Shown: positions 11,603 to 20,722 of the stretch, one piece after another
Layout of the letters: every line of letters starts with the position of its first letter
How positions within the stretch are numbered: the first letter of the stretch is position 1
Program-made: the position numbers and the translations under genes
Notes under the pieces: generated by a model
Seen by the model: the letters and a program-made list of their open reading frames with translations, nothing else
The model's database searches: none
What the model was told of the DNA's origin: nothing
Source of the DNA: Mycobacterium sp. 852002-10029_SCH5224772
Lineage (GTDB): Bacteria; Actinomycetota; Actinomycetes; Mycobacteriales; Mycobacteriaceae
Assembly (NCBI RefSeq): GCF_001667315.1
Contig: NZ_LZHT01000009.1
Location: forward strand, 1 to 64,000
DNA: 64,000 nucleotides
Direction: 5' to 3'

Positions 11603-12508
11603 TCAGGCCACCAGCACGTGCCCGTGACCAGCGCACCGGCCCTCCCCGACACCCACCGCGGACTGGCAGCGGCCGGCCAGCGCGCGCCGATCGGTCCCCG
11701 GGAGCTGCAGAGACTCGACGTACACCCGCGCCAGCGTGCGCCGCACGGCGAGCAGCCGGCGGATGGAGCCCAGCAGAGACTCGTCGCCGACGAAGGCCGG
11801 CACGGTCGAGGGGCTGCCGTCGACGTGGTGGTAGGTCAGCCGCAGGGGCTGCACCGGCCGGCCGGCGTCGATCGCGGCCTGGAACATCGCCGGATAGAAC
11901 GCCCCGCGACCCCGGTGCGAGTGGCCGGATCCTCCTCCGGCCGCCGCCTCCCGGGCGGCCCCGTCGCCTGACTGCCCACACCACGTGGTGCCCTCGGGGA
12001 ACACCACCACCGTCTGGCCCGCGCGCAACCGGCGGGCGACGGCGTCCACCACTTCGGGCAGCCGCCGCAAACTGGACCGCTCGATCGGGATGACCTTCAA
12101 GGTGCGGGCAACGATCCCGGTCGCCGGCCCGGTGAACATGTCGGCGCGGGCGACAAAGGATCCGGGCAACACCGAGCCGATGGCGAAGACGTCGAGCCAC
12201 GACATGTGCGGGCTGACCACCAGCACGCCGTGCAGGTTGCGAATCGGGTTGCCCGACACCGTAATCCGGATGCCGAAGCAGCGCAGCACCAGCCTGCAAT
12301 AGACGCGCTGCACGCGGGTACGTCCCGGCAGTGGGACCGCCAACAGGGGCAGCCCCGGCGCCAGCAGCAGCGCCAGCAGGAGGCGAAGCGCCACCCGCAG
12401 CGCCACCAACAGCGCCCGGGAGGCAACCACGTCGCCGACCCCGACGCAGCCGGCATCGCACGATGCGCGCGGTAGCCAGGGATGCCCGGCGCCGACCGGG
12501 ACGTTCAT
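11603..12508 (-). CDS. PlsC-type lysophospholipid acyltransferase (Rv3026c homologue)
   Basis: Membrane acyltransferase of the 1-acyl-glycerol-3-phosphate acyltransferase family, 301 residues. The catalytic HX4D motif is present (SPHMSWLDVF), as are the second block (VARADMFTGP) and the substrate-binding FPEGT. A hydrophobic N-terminal helix (about residues 30-58, Leu/Ala-rich) anchors it. The start ATG overlaps the stop of the upstream acyl-transferase gene by four bases. Because the neighbour resembles OlsB, this enzyme could be the OlsA partner making ornithine lipid; that is inference, and ordinary phosphatidic acid synthesis is an alternative. The Ala/Gly-rich tail is long. Confidence 0.85.
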   Translation of the reverse strand: MNVPVGAGHPWLPRASCDAGCVGVGDVVASRALLVALRVALRLLLALLLAPGLPLLAVPLPGRTRVQRVYCRLVLRCFGIRITVSGNPIRNLHGVLVVSPHMSWLDVFAIGSVLPGSFVARADMFTGPATGIVARTLKVIPIERSSLRRLPEVVDAVARRLRAGQTVVVFPEGTTWCGQSGDGAAREAAAGGGSGHSHRGRGAFYPAMFQAAIDAGRPVQPLRLTYHHVDGSPSTVPAFVGDESLLGSIRRLLAVRRTLARVYVESLQLPGTDRRALAGRCQSAVGVGEGRCAGHGHVLVA

Positions 12509-13377
12509 CGCCGGACGCCCGCCGTCGCGGTGGTCATTGCCGCCGCGGCCGACACGGATCGGAGTCGCTTCAGGTATCGGGTGTCGGCGTGCTGTTTGCC
12601 CAGCAGGATGCAGAAGTCACCGACACCGAAATCCGGGTCGTGGGCCGGTTCCCCGCACACCTGAGCGCCCAGCCGCAGGTAGCCGCGCATCAGTGCGGGA
12701 ACCGACGGCCGGGCGGGCGCTGGGATGTCGTCCAGGGCCGTCCCGTCGACCACGACCGGCCGGTGTGGCCGCACCCGGTACCGAGGCGGCGCGGCATGAC
12801 GGCTCAGGATGACGTTGCGGACGCCGCGCAGCTGGCTGCCCCGGGGCTGATCGTCGGGCTCACCGCCGATGGGCACCGACACGCATCCGGTCACGTGGTC
12901 GTATCCGTACCGGTCCAGATACGCGAGGATGCCGGCCCACATCAGCAGCACGACGCCGCCGTTGCGGTGCCCGTCGCGCACCACAGCGCGCCCCATCTCC
13001 ACCAGCGACGGCCGCAGCGGATCGAACGCGCGGATGTCGAACTCCGTGGCGGTGTACAGGCCGCCGGCCGCGATGGCGCCCGCCGGCGCCAGCATGCGGT
13101 AGCAGCCCACCAGCTCGCCGGTGTGGTCGTCGCGCACGAGCAGGTGGTCGCAGAACTCGTCGAACCGGTCCTCGTCGAGCCGGTCCCGTCCGTGCCCGCC
13201 GGTCGACGGCAGGGCGAAGCCCGGCGTGCTGGCGAACACGTCGTAGCGGAGTCGCTGCGCCGCCTCGATCATGCCGGGATCGGTGGACAGCAACAGGGAG
13301 TAGCGCGGCGCCGCCGGCGGGCCGATCACCGCACCGCGGGGTTTGTCGCTGGGGATGAGGACACAACCAATGCTCAT
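12505..13377 (-). CDS. GNAT-superfamily N-acyltransferase, OlsB-like (Rv3027c homologue)
   Basis: About 290 residues of the COG3176/OlsB-like GNAT group, enzymes that acylate an amino group from acyl-ACP. The pattern AAQRLRYDVF...DRFDEFCDHLLV...GCYRML...EMGRAVVRDGHRNGG is characteristic, including the EMGR block and the acidic pair before CDHL. It starts at ATG 13377 and overlaps the downstream PlsC-type gene (ATGA), so the two are coupled. In ornithine-lipid producers the OlsB and OlsA genes are likewise adjacent, and ornithine lipids have been reported from mycobacteria, so this pair is a good candidate for that pathway. Confidence 0.8.
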   Translation of the reverse strand: MSIGCVLIPSDKPRGAVIGPPAAPRYSLLLSTDPGMIEAAQRLRYDVFASTPGFALPSTGGHGRDRLDEDRFDEFCDHLLVRDDHTGELVGCYRMLAPAGAIAAGGLYTATEFDIRAFDPLRPSLVEMGRAVVRDGHRNGGVVLLMWAGILAYLDRYGYDHVTGCVSVPIGGEPDDQPRGSQLRGVRNVILSRHAAPPRYRVRPHRPVVVDGTALDDIPAPARPSVPALMRGYLRLGAQVCGEPAHDPDFGVGDFCILLGKQHADTRYLKRLRSVSAAAAMTTATAGVRR

Positions 13378-13576
13378 GGGACCCAACGTGGCGTAGCCGA
13401 TGAGCTGGTCGGCATCGACGCTGTGACGTGTCGGTGCACGTCAGATGACGAAATGAGACCGACCCACCTGGGCGAGGGCTAGCCCACGACATCCCATCCG
13501 TCACTCGAGTCACTGGAAGCTGGGAGAGGAATTTGTGGGAGCTTTGTGACGCATGGGATTGCGGGAGACAGAAGAA

Positions 13577-13606
13577 AGCCCCCGGCACACCGCGGCGCCG
13601 GGGGCT
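13577..13606 (-). terminator. Intrinsic terminator of the etfB-etfA operon
   Basis: A 10-bp GC-rich stem (AGCCCCCGGC / GCCGGGGGCT) with a 10-base loop lies 17 bp beyond the etfA stop. On the minus strand the stem is followed by TTTCTTCT, a short T-rich run. Orientation and placement fit termination of the etf transcript before the next gene on the same strand. Confidence 0.8.
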
Positions 13607-13622
13607 CTCGAGGCCGAGAAAC

Positions 13623-14579
13623 TCAGCCCTTGCGTGCCTTGATCGCGTCGGTCAACTGCGGAGCGACCTTGAACAGGTCGCCCACCACGCCGTAGTCGGC
13701 GATCTCGAAGATGGGTGCCTCTTCGTCCTTGTTGACCGCGACGATGGTCTTGGAGGTCTGCATCCCCGCGCGGTGCTGGATGGCACCGGAGATGCCCAGC
13801 GCGATGTAGAGCTGCGGCGAGACCGTCTTACCCGTCTGGCCCACCTGGAACTGGCCCGGGTAGTAGCCGGAGTCCACGGCGGCGCGCGACGCGCCGACGG
13901 CCGCACCCAGCGAGTCGGCCAGCGCCTCGACCACGGAGAAGTTCTCCGCGCTGCCCACGCCGCGACCACCGGACACCACGATGGTGGCCTCGGACAACTC
14001 CGGGCGGTCACCGGCGACCGCGGGCTCGCGGGCGGTGATCTTGGTGGCGTTCTCGCCGGGGGCCGGGACCTCGACGGTGACCTGCTCGCCCGCACCGGCC
14101 GACGGCTCGGCGTCGACGGCGCCGGCCCGCAGGGTGATCACCGCGGTGTCGCCGTTCGCTTGGGCCTCGACGGTGAACGCGCCACCGAAGATGGAGTGGA
14201 TCGCCTTGGGGCCCTCCTTGACCTCGACGACGTCGACCAGCAGACCCGATCCGATCCGGGCCGCCAGGCGACCGGCGATTTCCTTGCCGTCGGCGTTGGC
14301 CGACAGCAGCACCGCGGCCGGGGCGTTCGACTCGGCCAGCGCGGCCAGCACGTCGACCACGGGGGTGACCAGAAACTTGTCCACGTCGTCAGACTCGGCG
14401 ACGTAGATCTTGGCGGCGCCGGCCTCCTTCAGACCGTCCGCCAGCGGGGCGGCCGTGCCCGGCGCCCCGACCACGACGGCGGAGGGCTCGCCCAGCGCGC
14501 GGGCGGCGGTGATCAATTCGGAGGTGACCTTCTTCAGCGCACCTTCGGCGTGCTCCACGAGCACCAGTACTTCAGCCAT
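13623..14579 (-). CDS. etfA: Electron transfer flavoprotein alpha subunit
   Basis: FAD-binding subunit of the soluble heterodimer that takes electrons from acyl-CoA dehydrogenases and passes them to the membrane ETF oxidoreductase. The 318 residues end in the typical FAD domain: [46 protein letters not shown] and [22 protein letters not shown]. It corresponds to Rv3028c (fixB). It lies 50 bp after etfB on the same strand and is followed by a terminator. Confidence 0.98.
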   Translation of the reverse strand: MAEVLVLVEHAEGALKKVTSELITAARALGEPSAVVVGAPGTAAPLADGLKEAGAAKIYVAESDDVDKFLVTPVVDVLAALAESNAPAAVLLSANADGKEIAGRLAARIGSGLLVDVVEVKEGPKAIHSIFGGAFTVEAQANGDTAVITLRAGAVDAEPSAGAGEQVTVEVPAPGENATKITAREPAVAGDRPELSEATIVVSGGRGVGSAENFSVVEALADSLGAAVGASRAAVDSGYYPGQFQVGQTGKTVSPQLYIALGISGAIQHRAGMQTSKTIVAVNKDEEAPIFEIADYGVVGDLFKVAPQLTDAIKARKG

Positions 14580-14629
14580 GGGTTATATCGCTCTTCTCGT
14601 CTCTCGAATGGTCAGGTTGGGGTGCTCGA

Positions 14630-15430
14630 CTAGATGATCTTCTGGCCGACCAGGTACTGGGCGACCTGGTTGCCGCCCTCGCCCTCGTCGGTGACCTTCT
14701 CACCCGCGGTCTTCGGCGGCTTCGGCGTCGACGACAGCACGGTGGATCCGGCGTTGGCCAGCCCGACCTCGTCGCTCTCGACCCCGATCTCGGCCAAGGT
14801 CAGCACCGTGACCTCTTTCTTCTTGGCGGCCATGATGCCCTTGAACGACGGGAAGCGCGGCTCGTTGATCTTCTCCGTGACGCTGACGACGGCAGGCAGC
14901 GTGGCCTCCAGGCTGAAGACGCCGTCGTCGGTCTCGCGCTCGCCGGTGACCTTGCCGACCTCGAGGGACAGCTTGCGCAGGTGGGTGAGCTGCGGCAGGC
15001 CCAAGTACTCGGCGATGATGGCCGGCACCGCCCCGCCGGTCCCGTCGGTGGCCTCGTTACCGGCGATCACCAGCTCGGTGCCCTCGATGGTGCCCAGCGC
15101 GCGGGCCAGCGCCCACCCGGTCTGCACCACGTCGGAACCGTGCAGGCCGTCGTCCTTGAGGTGGACGGCCTTGTCGGCGCCCATCGACAGGGCCTTGCGG
15201 ATCGCTTCGGTGGCACGCTCGGGACCCGCGGTCAGCACGGTGACCGATCCCTCGACGCCGTCGGCGGCTTCCTTCTCCCGGATCTGCAGGGCCTCTTCCA
15301 CCGCGCGCTCGTTGATCTCATCCAGCACCGCGTCGGCAGCCTCGCGGTCCAGCGTGTAATCGCCGTCTGTCAGCTTGCGCTCCGACCAGGTGTCTGGGAC
15401 CTGCTTAATCAGGACCACGATGTTCGTCAT
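14630..15430 (-). CDS. etfB: Electron transfer flavoprotein beta subunit
   Basis: AMP-binding subunit of ETF, 266 residues. The N terminus MTNIVVLIKQVPDTW and the central GNEATDGTGGAVPAIIAEYLGLPQLTHL and EPRFPSFKGIMAAKKK blocks are diagnostic. ATG at 15430 is chosen because the family begins there and a GGAGGA-type ribosome site precedes it. It is the first gene of the etf operon, divergent from the methyltransferase gene at 15661; a palindrome at 15514-15529 lies in the promoter gap. Confidence 0.98.
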   Translation of the reverse strand: MTNIVVLIKQVPDTWSERKLTDGDYTLDREAADAVLDEINERAVEEALQIREKEAADGVEGSVTVLTAGPERATEAIRKALSMGADKAVHLKDDGLHGSDVVQTGWALARALGTIEGTELVIAGNEATDGTGGAVPAIIAEYLGLPQLTHLRKLSLEVGKVTGERETDDGVFSLEATLPAVVSVTEKINEPRFPSFKGIMAAKKKEVTVLTLAEIGVESDEVGLANAGSTVLSSTPKPPKTAGEKVTDEGEGGNQVAQYLVGQKII

Positions 15431-15513
15431 GAGTGTGGTTCGTCCTCCTCGAAGGGGTCCGCAGCGATCGACTGCGAGACCTCGGTACGCGTTTTTTCGC
15501 AACGCACGGCCGT

Positions 15514-15529
15514 GTTACTGCTCGGTAAC
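15514..15529. promoter_or_regulatory. Imperfect palindrome in the etfB promoter gap
   Basis: GTTACTGCTCGGTAAC: the outer five bases (GTTAC/GTAAC) pair exactly and inner G/C pairs also match, 12 of 16 positions in all. It lies 84 bp before the etfB start in the 230-bp divergent gap. The size and shape suit a TetR- or LysR-type site, but no regulator gene is adjacent, so the assignment is tentative. Confidence 0.4.
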
Positions 15530-15660
15530 TTTGTGCGGTATGCCTTCACACCATAGCGGGTGGTACTGCGCGTTCTCGCGGCGCGCCTCCCCCTGCGCGC
15601 GGGGGGCTACCCACTTTCGTGGTTCGCGAATCCGACACTTCGCGTTAGCCTGCCTATGCA

Positions 15661-16485
15661 ATGAGCGCACCGGTCCCCGACGTTCCCCCGCACACCCCCG
15701 GCGATACCGCGCCGGCGGGTGACACGGTGTTGATGCTGACGGGCGAGCGCACCATCCCGGACCTGGACATCGAAAACTACTGGTTTCGCCGCCACGAGGT
15801 CGTCTACCAGCGGCTCGCCGAGCACTGCGTGGGCGCCGACGTGCTCGAGGCGGGCTGCGGCGAGGGATACGGCGCCGATCTGATCGCCGGCGTCGCGCGC
15901 CGCGTCATCGCGGTGGACTACGACGAGTCCGCCGTGGCCCACGTCCGCGGCCGCTACCCCCGGGTGGACGTCATGCAGGCGAACCTCGCGCACCTGCCGC
16001 TGCCCGATTCGTCGGTCGATATTGTGGTCAACTTCCAGGTGATCGAGCATCTGTGGGACCAAACACAATTCGTCGTCGAGTGCGCGCGGGTGCTGCGGCC
16101 GGCGGGGCTGCTGATGATGTCCACGCCCAACCGGATCACGTTCTCACCCGGCCGCGACACCCCGATCAACCCGTTCCACACCCGCGAACTCAACGCCGCC
16201 GAGCTGGCCGAGCTGCTCGTCGGCGGGGGTTTTTCCAACGTGTCGATCAGCGGCTTGTTCCACGGTCCGCGGCTGCGCGAGATGGACGCCCGCCACGGCG
16301 GCTCGATCATCGACGCGCAGATCGCGCGCGCGGTCGCTGATGCGCCGTGGCCGCCCGACCTGGCGGCCGACGTCGCCGCGGTCACCACCGACGACTTCGA
16401 CCTGATAGAGAGCGGAGCCGGCGCGGCGACGGGCCAGCACATCGACGACAGCCTCGATCTGATCGCGATCGCGGTAGCGCCGTGA
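15661..16485 (+). CDS. SAM-dependent methyltransferase, Rv3030 homologue (methylglucose lipopolysaccharide)
   Basis: Class I methyltransferase of 274 residues. The SAM-binding motif I is VLEAGCGEGYGADL (about residue 61), followed by AVDYDE and the FQVIEHLWD post-motif region. Rv3030 and the next two genes form the M. tuberculosis locus for 6-O-methylglucose lipopolysaccharide, a cytosolic methylated glucan that binds long acyl-CoAs, so the likely acceptor is a glucosyl hydroxyl. The stop overlaps the GTG of the next gene (GTGA). ATG at 15661 starts the recognisable protein. Confidence 0.88.
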   Translation: MSAPVPDVPPHTPGDTAPAGDTVLMLTGERTIPDLDIENYWFRRHEVVYQRLAEHCVGADVLEAGCGEGYGADLIAGVARRVIAVDYDESAVAHVRGRYPRVDVMQANLAHLPLPDSSVDIVVNFQVIEHLWDQTQFVVECARVLRPAGLLMMSTPNRITFSPGRDTPINPFHTRELNAAELAELLVGGGFSNVSISGLFHGPRLREMDARHGGSIIDAQIARAVADAPWPPDLAADVAAVTTDDFDLIESGAGAATGQHIDDSLDLIAIAVAP

Positions 16486-18062
16486 ACTCGACGCAAGACC
16501 GGGTCCCCGGCCTCTTCACCCTGGTTTTGCACACCCACCTCCCGTGGCTGGCCCACCACGGCCGCTGGCCGGTCGGCGAGGAATGGCTGTATCAATCCTG
16601 GGCGGCGGCCTACCTGCCGCTGATGCGAGTGCTGAACACGTTGGCCGGCGAAAACCGCCGGGGGCTGCTCACGCTCGGCGTCACGCCGGTGGTGAACGCG
16701 CAACTCGACGACCCGTATTGCCTTGGCGGCATGCATCATTGGCTGGCGAACTGGCGGCTGCGCGCCGCCGAGGCGGCCAGTGTGCGATCGGCCCCGCGAT
16801 CGAAATCGGCCGGCTATCAGTCATGCACACCGGAAGCGTTGCGCGCCTTGGGGGTTCGCGAGTCGGCTGAGGCGCAGCGGGCACTCGACGACTTCGCCAC
16901 CCTGTGGCGGCACGGCGGCAGCCCGATGCTGCGTAGCCTGCTCGACGCCGGCACGGTGGAGCTGCTCGGCGGACCGCTGGCCCATCCGTTCCAACCGTTG
17001 CTCGCCCCCCGGTTGCGCGAGTTCGCCCTGCGCGAGGGTCTGGCCGACGCGCATCAGCGGCTGGCGCACCACCCGACCGGCATCTGGGCGCCGGAGTGCG
17101 CCTATGCGCCCGGGCTGGAACACGACTACTCCGCCGCCGGAGTCACGCATTTCATGGTCGACGGCCCGTCGCTGCACGGCGACACCGCGCTGGGCAGGCC
17201 CGTCGGCGACAGCGACGTGGTGGCGTTCGGGCGCGACCTGCAGGTCAGTTACCGGGTGTGGTCACCGAAGTCCGGCTACCCCGGGCATGCCGCGTATCGC
17301 GATTTCCACACCTACGACCACCTCACCGGCCTCAAACCGGCCAGGGTCACCGGCCGCAACGTGTCCTCGGACGGCAAGGCGCCGTATGACCCCGAGCGGG
17401 CCGATCACATGGTCGACATCCACGTCGCCGACTTCGTCGACACGGTCCGCCACCGCCTGACGAGCGAGTCCGCGCGCATCGGGCGGCCCGCTCACGTGGT
17501 CGCCGCCTTCGACACCGAGCTGTTCGGCCACTGGTGGTACGAGGGCCCGACGTGGCTGGAGCGGGTGCTGCGCGCCTTGCCCGACGCCGGCGTGCGGGTG
17601 GGCACCCTGAACGACGCGATCGCCGACGGCTTCGTCGGTAGCCCGGTGGCCCTGCCGCCCAGCTCGTGGGGCTCGGGCAAGGACTGGCAGGTGTGGGCCG
17701 GCGACCAGGTCGCCGATCTGGTGCAGCTCAACAACGAAGTGGTCGACACCGCGCTGAGCACCGTCGACAAGGCATTGTCCCAAACCGCGACGCTGGACGG
17801 GCCGATCCCCCGCGACCACGTCGCCGATCAGATCCTGCGCGAAACGTTGCTCACCGTCTCCAGCGACTGGCCGTTCATGGTGAGCAAGGATTCCGCCGCC
17901 GACTACGCCCGCTACCGCGCCCACCTGCACGCGCACGCCACCCGGGAAATCGCGGGGGCGTTGGCCTCCGGGCGCCGCGACACCGCGCAGCGGCTGGCCC
18001 GGGGTTGGAACCGCGCCGACGGACTCTTCGGCGCCCTCGATGCGCGCAGGCTGCCCCGATGA
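16482..18062 (+). CDS. GH57 alpha-glucan branching enzyme / glucanotransferase (Rv3031 homologue)
   Basis: Family GH57 glycoside hydrolase of about 526 residues, expected to introduce alpha-1,6 branches or transfer alpha-1,4-glucan chains. GH57 blocks visible are LVLHTHLPWL at the N terminus, GIWAPECAYAPG containing the predicted nucleophile Glu, and FDTELFGHWWYEG containing the predicted acid/base Asp. A C-terminal helical domain follows. GTG at 16482 overlaps the preceding stop. It is the middle gene of the three-gene polysaccharide operon. Confidence 0.9.
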   Translation: MNSTQDRVPGLFTLVLHTHLPWLAHHGRWPVGEEWLYQSWAAAYLPLMRVLNTLAGENRRGLLTLGVTPVVNAQLDDPYCLGGMHHWLANWRLRAAEAASVRSAPRSKSAGYQSCTPEALRALGVRESAEAQRALDDFATLWRHGGSPMLRSLLDAGTVELLGGPLAHPFQPLLAPRLREFALREGLADAHQRLAHHPTGIWAPECAYAPGLEHDYSAAGVTHFMVDGPSLHGDTALGRPVGDSDVVAFGRDLQVSYRVWSPKSGYPGHAAYRDFHTYDHLTGLKPARVTGRNVSSDGKAPYDPERADHMVDIHVADFVDTVRHRLTSESARIGRPAHVVAAFDTELFGHWWYEGPTWLERVLRALPDAGVRVGTLNDAIADGFVGSPVALPPSSWGSGKDWQVWAGDQVADLVQLNNEVVDTALSTVDKALSQTATLDGPIPRDHVADQILRETLLTVSSDWPFMVSKDSAADYARYRAHLHAHATREIAGALASGRRDTAQRLARGWNRADGLFGALDARRLPR

Positions 18063-18075
18063 GGTGGACCGCGAA

Positions 18076-19332
18076 GTGAAAATCCTGATGGTGTCGTGGG
18101 AATACCCGCCGGTGGTCATCGGCGGGCTCGGCCGGCACGTCCATCACCTGTCCACCGCGCTGGCCGCCGCCGGCCACGACGTCGTGGTGCTGTCGCGCCG
18201 ACCCACCGGAACCGATCCCCGCAGCCACCCGTCCTCCGACCAGATCAGCGAGGGCGTTCGCGTGATCGCGGCCGCCCAGGATCCGCACGAATTCACCTTC
18301 GGCACCGACATGATGGCCTGGACGCTCGCCATGGGGCATTCGATGATCCGCGCCGGGCTGCCTCCAATGCTGCAGGAGCAGAAACCGGGCAGCACGCACG
18401 TGTGGCGTCCCGACGTCGTGCACGCCCACGACTGGCTGGTGGCCCACCCGGCGATAGCGTTGGCCCAATTCTATGACGTGCCAATGGTTTCCACGATCCA
18501 CGCGACCGAAGCCGGCCGGCATTCCGGCTGGGTCAGCGGTGCGCTCAGCCGTCAGGTGCACGCGGTGGAGTCATGGCTGGTGCGCGAATCCGATTCGTTG
18601 ATCACCTGTTCGGGGTCGATGGCCGACGAGATCACCGAACTGTTCGGACCCGGGCTGGCCGAGATCACCGTGATCCGCAACGGCATCGAGACGGCGCGAT
18701 GGCCGTTCGCCGAGCGCCGGCCGCGCTCGGGCCCGACCGAACTGCTCTACCTGGGGCGGCTCGAGTACGAGAAGGGCGTTCACGACGCCATCGCCGCCCT
18801 GCCGCGAATCAGGCGCACCCACCCGGGCACCACATTGACCATCGCCGGCGAGGGCACCCAGCAGGACTGGCTCACCGGGCAAGCCCGCAAACACCGGGTG
18901 CTCAAGGCAATTCGGTTCGTCGGGCACCTCGAACACGCCGAGCTGTTGGCCGTGCTGCATCGCGCCGACGCCGCGGTGTTGCCCAGTCACTACGAGCCGT
19001 TCGGCATCGTTGCCCTGGAGGCGGCCGCGGCCGGCACCCCGTTGGTGACGTCGAACATCGGCGGTCTGGGCGAGGCGGTGATCGACGGACAGACCGGCGT
19101 CTCGTGTCCGCCCCGCGACGTGGCCCGGCTGGCCGCGGCGATCCGCACCGTGCTTGACGATCCCCACGCCGCCCAACAACGCGCGCACGCCGCCCGCGAA
19201 CGGCTCACGTCGGACTTCGATTGGCATACGGTGGCCGACAAGACCGCGCAGGTGTATCTGTCTGCCAAGCGCGGCGAGCGGCAGCCGCAGGCGCGGCTGC
19301 CCATCGTCGAACACGCCTTGCCGGACCGGTAG
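18076..19332 (+). CDS. GT4 alpha-glucosyltransferase, Rv3032 homologue
   Basis: Retaining glycosyltransferase of the GT4 family with GT-B fold, 418 residues. N-terminal KILMVSWEYPPVVIGGLGRHVHHL is the glucan-synthase-like acceptor motif. The C-terminal domain carries the donor-binding SHYEPFGIVALEAAAAGTPLV EX7E motif. In M. tuberculosis the homologue elongates the alpha-1,4-glucan backbone of methylglucose lipopolysaccharide and contributes to glycogen. GTG at 18076 is used: the conserved N terminus begins there and the 14-bp gap to the GH57 gene keeps the operon tight. It marks the left border of the accessory island, since the M. tuberculosis neighbour Rv3033 is found only at 38.7 kb. Confidence 0.93.
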   Translation: MKILMVSWEYPPVVIGGLGRHVHHLSTALAAAGHDVVVLSRRPTGTDPRSHPSSDQISEGVRVIAAAQDPHEFTFGTDMMAWTLAMGHSMIRAGLPPMLQEQKPGSTHVWRPDVVHAHDWLVAHPAIALAQFYDVPMVSTIHATEAGRHSGWVSGALSRQVHAVESWLVRESDSLITCSGSMADEITELFGPGLAEITVIRNGIETARWPFAERRPRSGPTELLYLGRLEYEKGVHDAIAALPRIRRTHPGTTLTIAGEGTQQDWLTGQARKHRVLKAIRFVGHLEHAELLAVLHRADAAVLPSHYEPFGIVALEAAAAGTPLVTSNIGGLGEAVIDGQTGVSCPPRDVARLAAAIRTVLDDPHAAQQRAHAARERLTSDFDWHTVADKTAQVYLSAKRGERQPQARLPIVEHALPDR

Positions 19333-19354
19333 CGAGCTTTCTAACGTTTCAGGC

Positions 19355-20710
19355 ATGGCCCTGGACTATTCGAGCGTGGTGCACGCGCCGATCACCGACG
19401 TCTTCGATTGGCATGCCAGGCCGGGAGCTTTCCACCGGCTCTCGCCGCCGTGGCAGCCGATGCGGCTCGTCGCCGAGGCGTCCTCCCTCGAGGACGGCCG
19501 CGCCACGCTGGCGCTGCCCGGCGGCCTGCGCTGGGTCGCGGTGCATCAGCCGGACGGCTACGACCCGCCGCGCCGGTTCGTCGACACCATCGGTGGTGAC
19601 GGCCTGGCCACGCTTCCGGTACGAATGGCGGTGCGCTGGCGCCACACCCACGAATTCGAAGATATCGGTGATGGCCGCACCCGGGTGATCGACCGCGTCG
19701 ACACAAGAGTGCCCGCATCGCTGTTGCGGCCCATGTTCGACTACCGGCATCACCAGCTGGCCGACGATTTGGCCGCCCACCGGCTGGCCGCCGAGAACGG
19801 TCTGAAGCCGTCGACGATCGCCATCACCGGATCGTCGGGGCTGGTCGGTTCGGCGCTGACGGCGTTTCTGCGCACCGGCGGCCATCGGGTAATCCAGCTG
19901 GTCCGGCGCAGCGCACGCGGCACAGACGAACGGCGGTGGGATCCGGACGATCCCGACCCGCAGCTGCTCGCGGGAGTCGACGCGGTCATCCATTTGGCGG
20001 GCGCTTCGATCGCCGGACGGTTCACCGAAAGGCACCGGACCGCCATCCGGGACAGCAGGATTGAACCCACCCGGCGGCTTGCCGAACTGCTGGGCCGTAG
20101 CGACCCGCGGCCGGCCGTGCTGATCTCGGCGTCGGCGATCGGCTATTACGGCTACGACCGTGGCGATGAGACGCTCGCCGAGGACGGCGAACGCGGTGAC
20201 GGATTCCTGGCCGACGTGGTGGCAGGCTGGGAAGAGGCGACCACGCCCGCCCGGCAGGCCGGCCTGCGTGTGGTGCGGGTGCGCACCGGCATCGTCCAAT
20301 CGCCGCGCGGCGGCACGCTGAAGCTGATGCGTCCCCTGTTCACCGCCGGGCTCGGGGGCCGGCTCGGCGACGGGCGACAATGGCTGTCCTGGATCGGCAT
20401 CGACGATCTCGTCGACGTGTATCACCGTGCGCTGTGGGACACGACGCTGTCGGGGCCGGTGAACGCCGTTGCGCCGCAGCCGGTCCGCAACACCGGATAC
20501 ACGTCTACCCTGGCGAAGGTATTACACCGTCCAGCGGTGTTGCCGGTGCCGTCGCTGGCGCCGCGGCTCTTGCTCGGCGGGCAGGGCGCCCGCGAACTGG
20601 CCTGCGCGAGTCAGCGGGTGGCTCCTCGCAAGCTCGTCGCGGCCGGTCACCGGTTTCGCCAACCCGATCTGGACCAGGTGCTGCGTCACCTGTTGGGGCG
20701 CACCGGTTGA
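19355..20710 (+). CDS. TIGR01777-type NAD(P)-binding epimerase fused to an N-terminal SRPBCC domain
   Basis: Two-domain protein of 451 residues. The first ~150 residues are a ligand-cup SRPBCC/COG4276 domain (YSSVVHAPITDVFDWHARPGAF...RVDTRVP). The rest is an extended SDR of the TIGR01777 group with IAITGSSGLVGSAL, the VIHLAGASI segment, the SASAIGYYG catalytic region and the C-terminal DUF1731-like segment (PLFTAGLGGRLGDGRQWLSWI). The function is unknown, and no carotenoid role is established for it. It starts 22 bp after the glucosyltransferase stop and may be read through from it. Confidence 0.85.
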   Translation: MALDYSSVVHAPITDVFDWHARPGAFHRLSPPWQPMRLVAEASSLEDGRATLALPGGLRWVAVHQPDGYDPPRRFVDTIGGDGLATLPVRMAVRWRHTHEFEDIGDGRTRVIDRVDTRVPASLLRPMFDYRHHQLADDLAAHRLAAENGLKPSTIAITGSSGLVGSALTAFLRTGGHRVIQLVRRSARGTDERRWDPDDPDPQLLAGVDAVIHLAGASIAGRFTERHRTAIRDSRIEPTRRLAELLGRSDPRPAVLISASAIGYYGYDRGDETLAEDGERGDGFLADVVAGWEEATTPARQAGLRVVRVRTGIVQSPRGGTLKLMRPLFTAGLGGRLGDGRQWLSWIGIDDLVDVYHRALWDTTLSGPVNAVAPQPVRNTGYTSTLAKVLHRPAVLPVPSLAPRLLLGGQGARELACASQRVAPRKLVAAGHRFRQPDLDQVLRHLLGRTG

Positions 20711-20722
20711 CGATGCGGTGGG

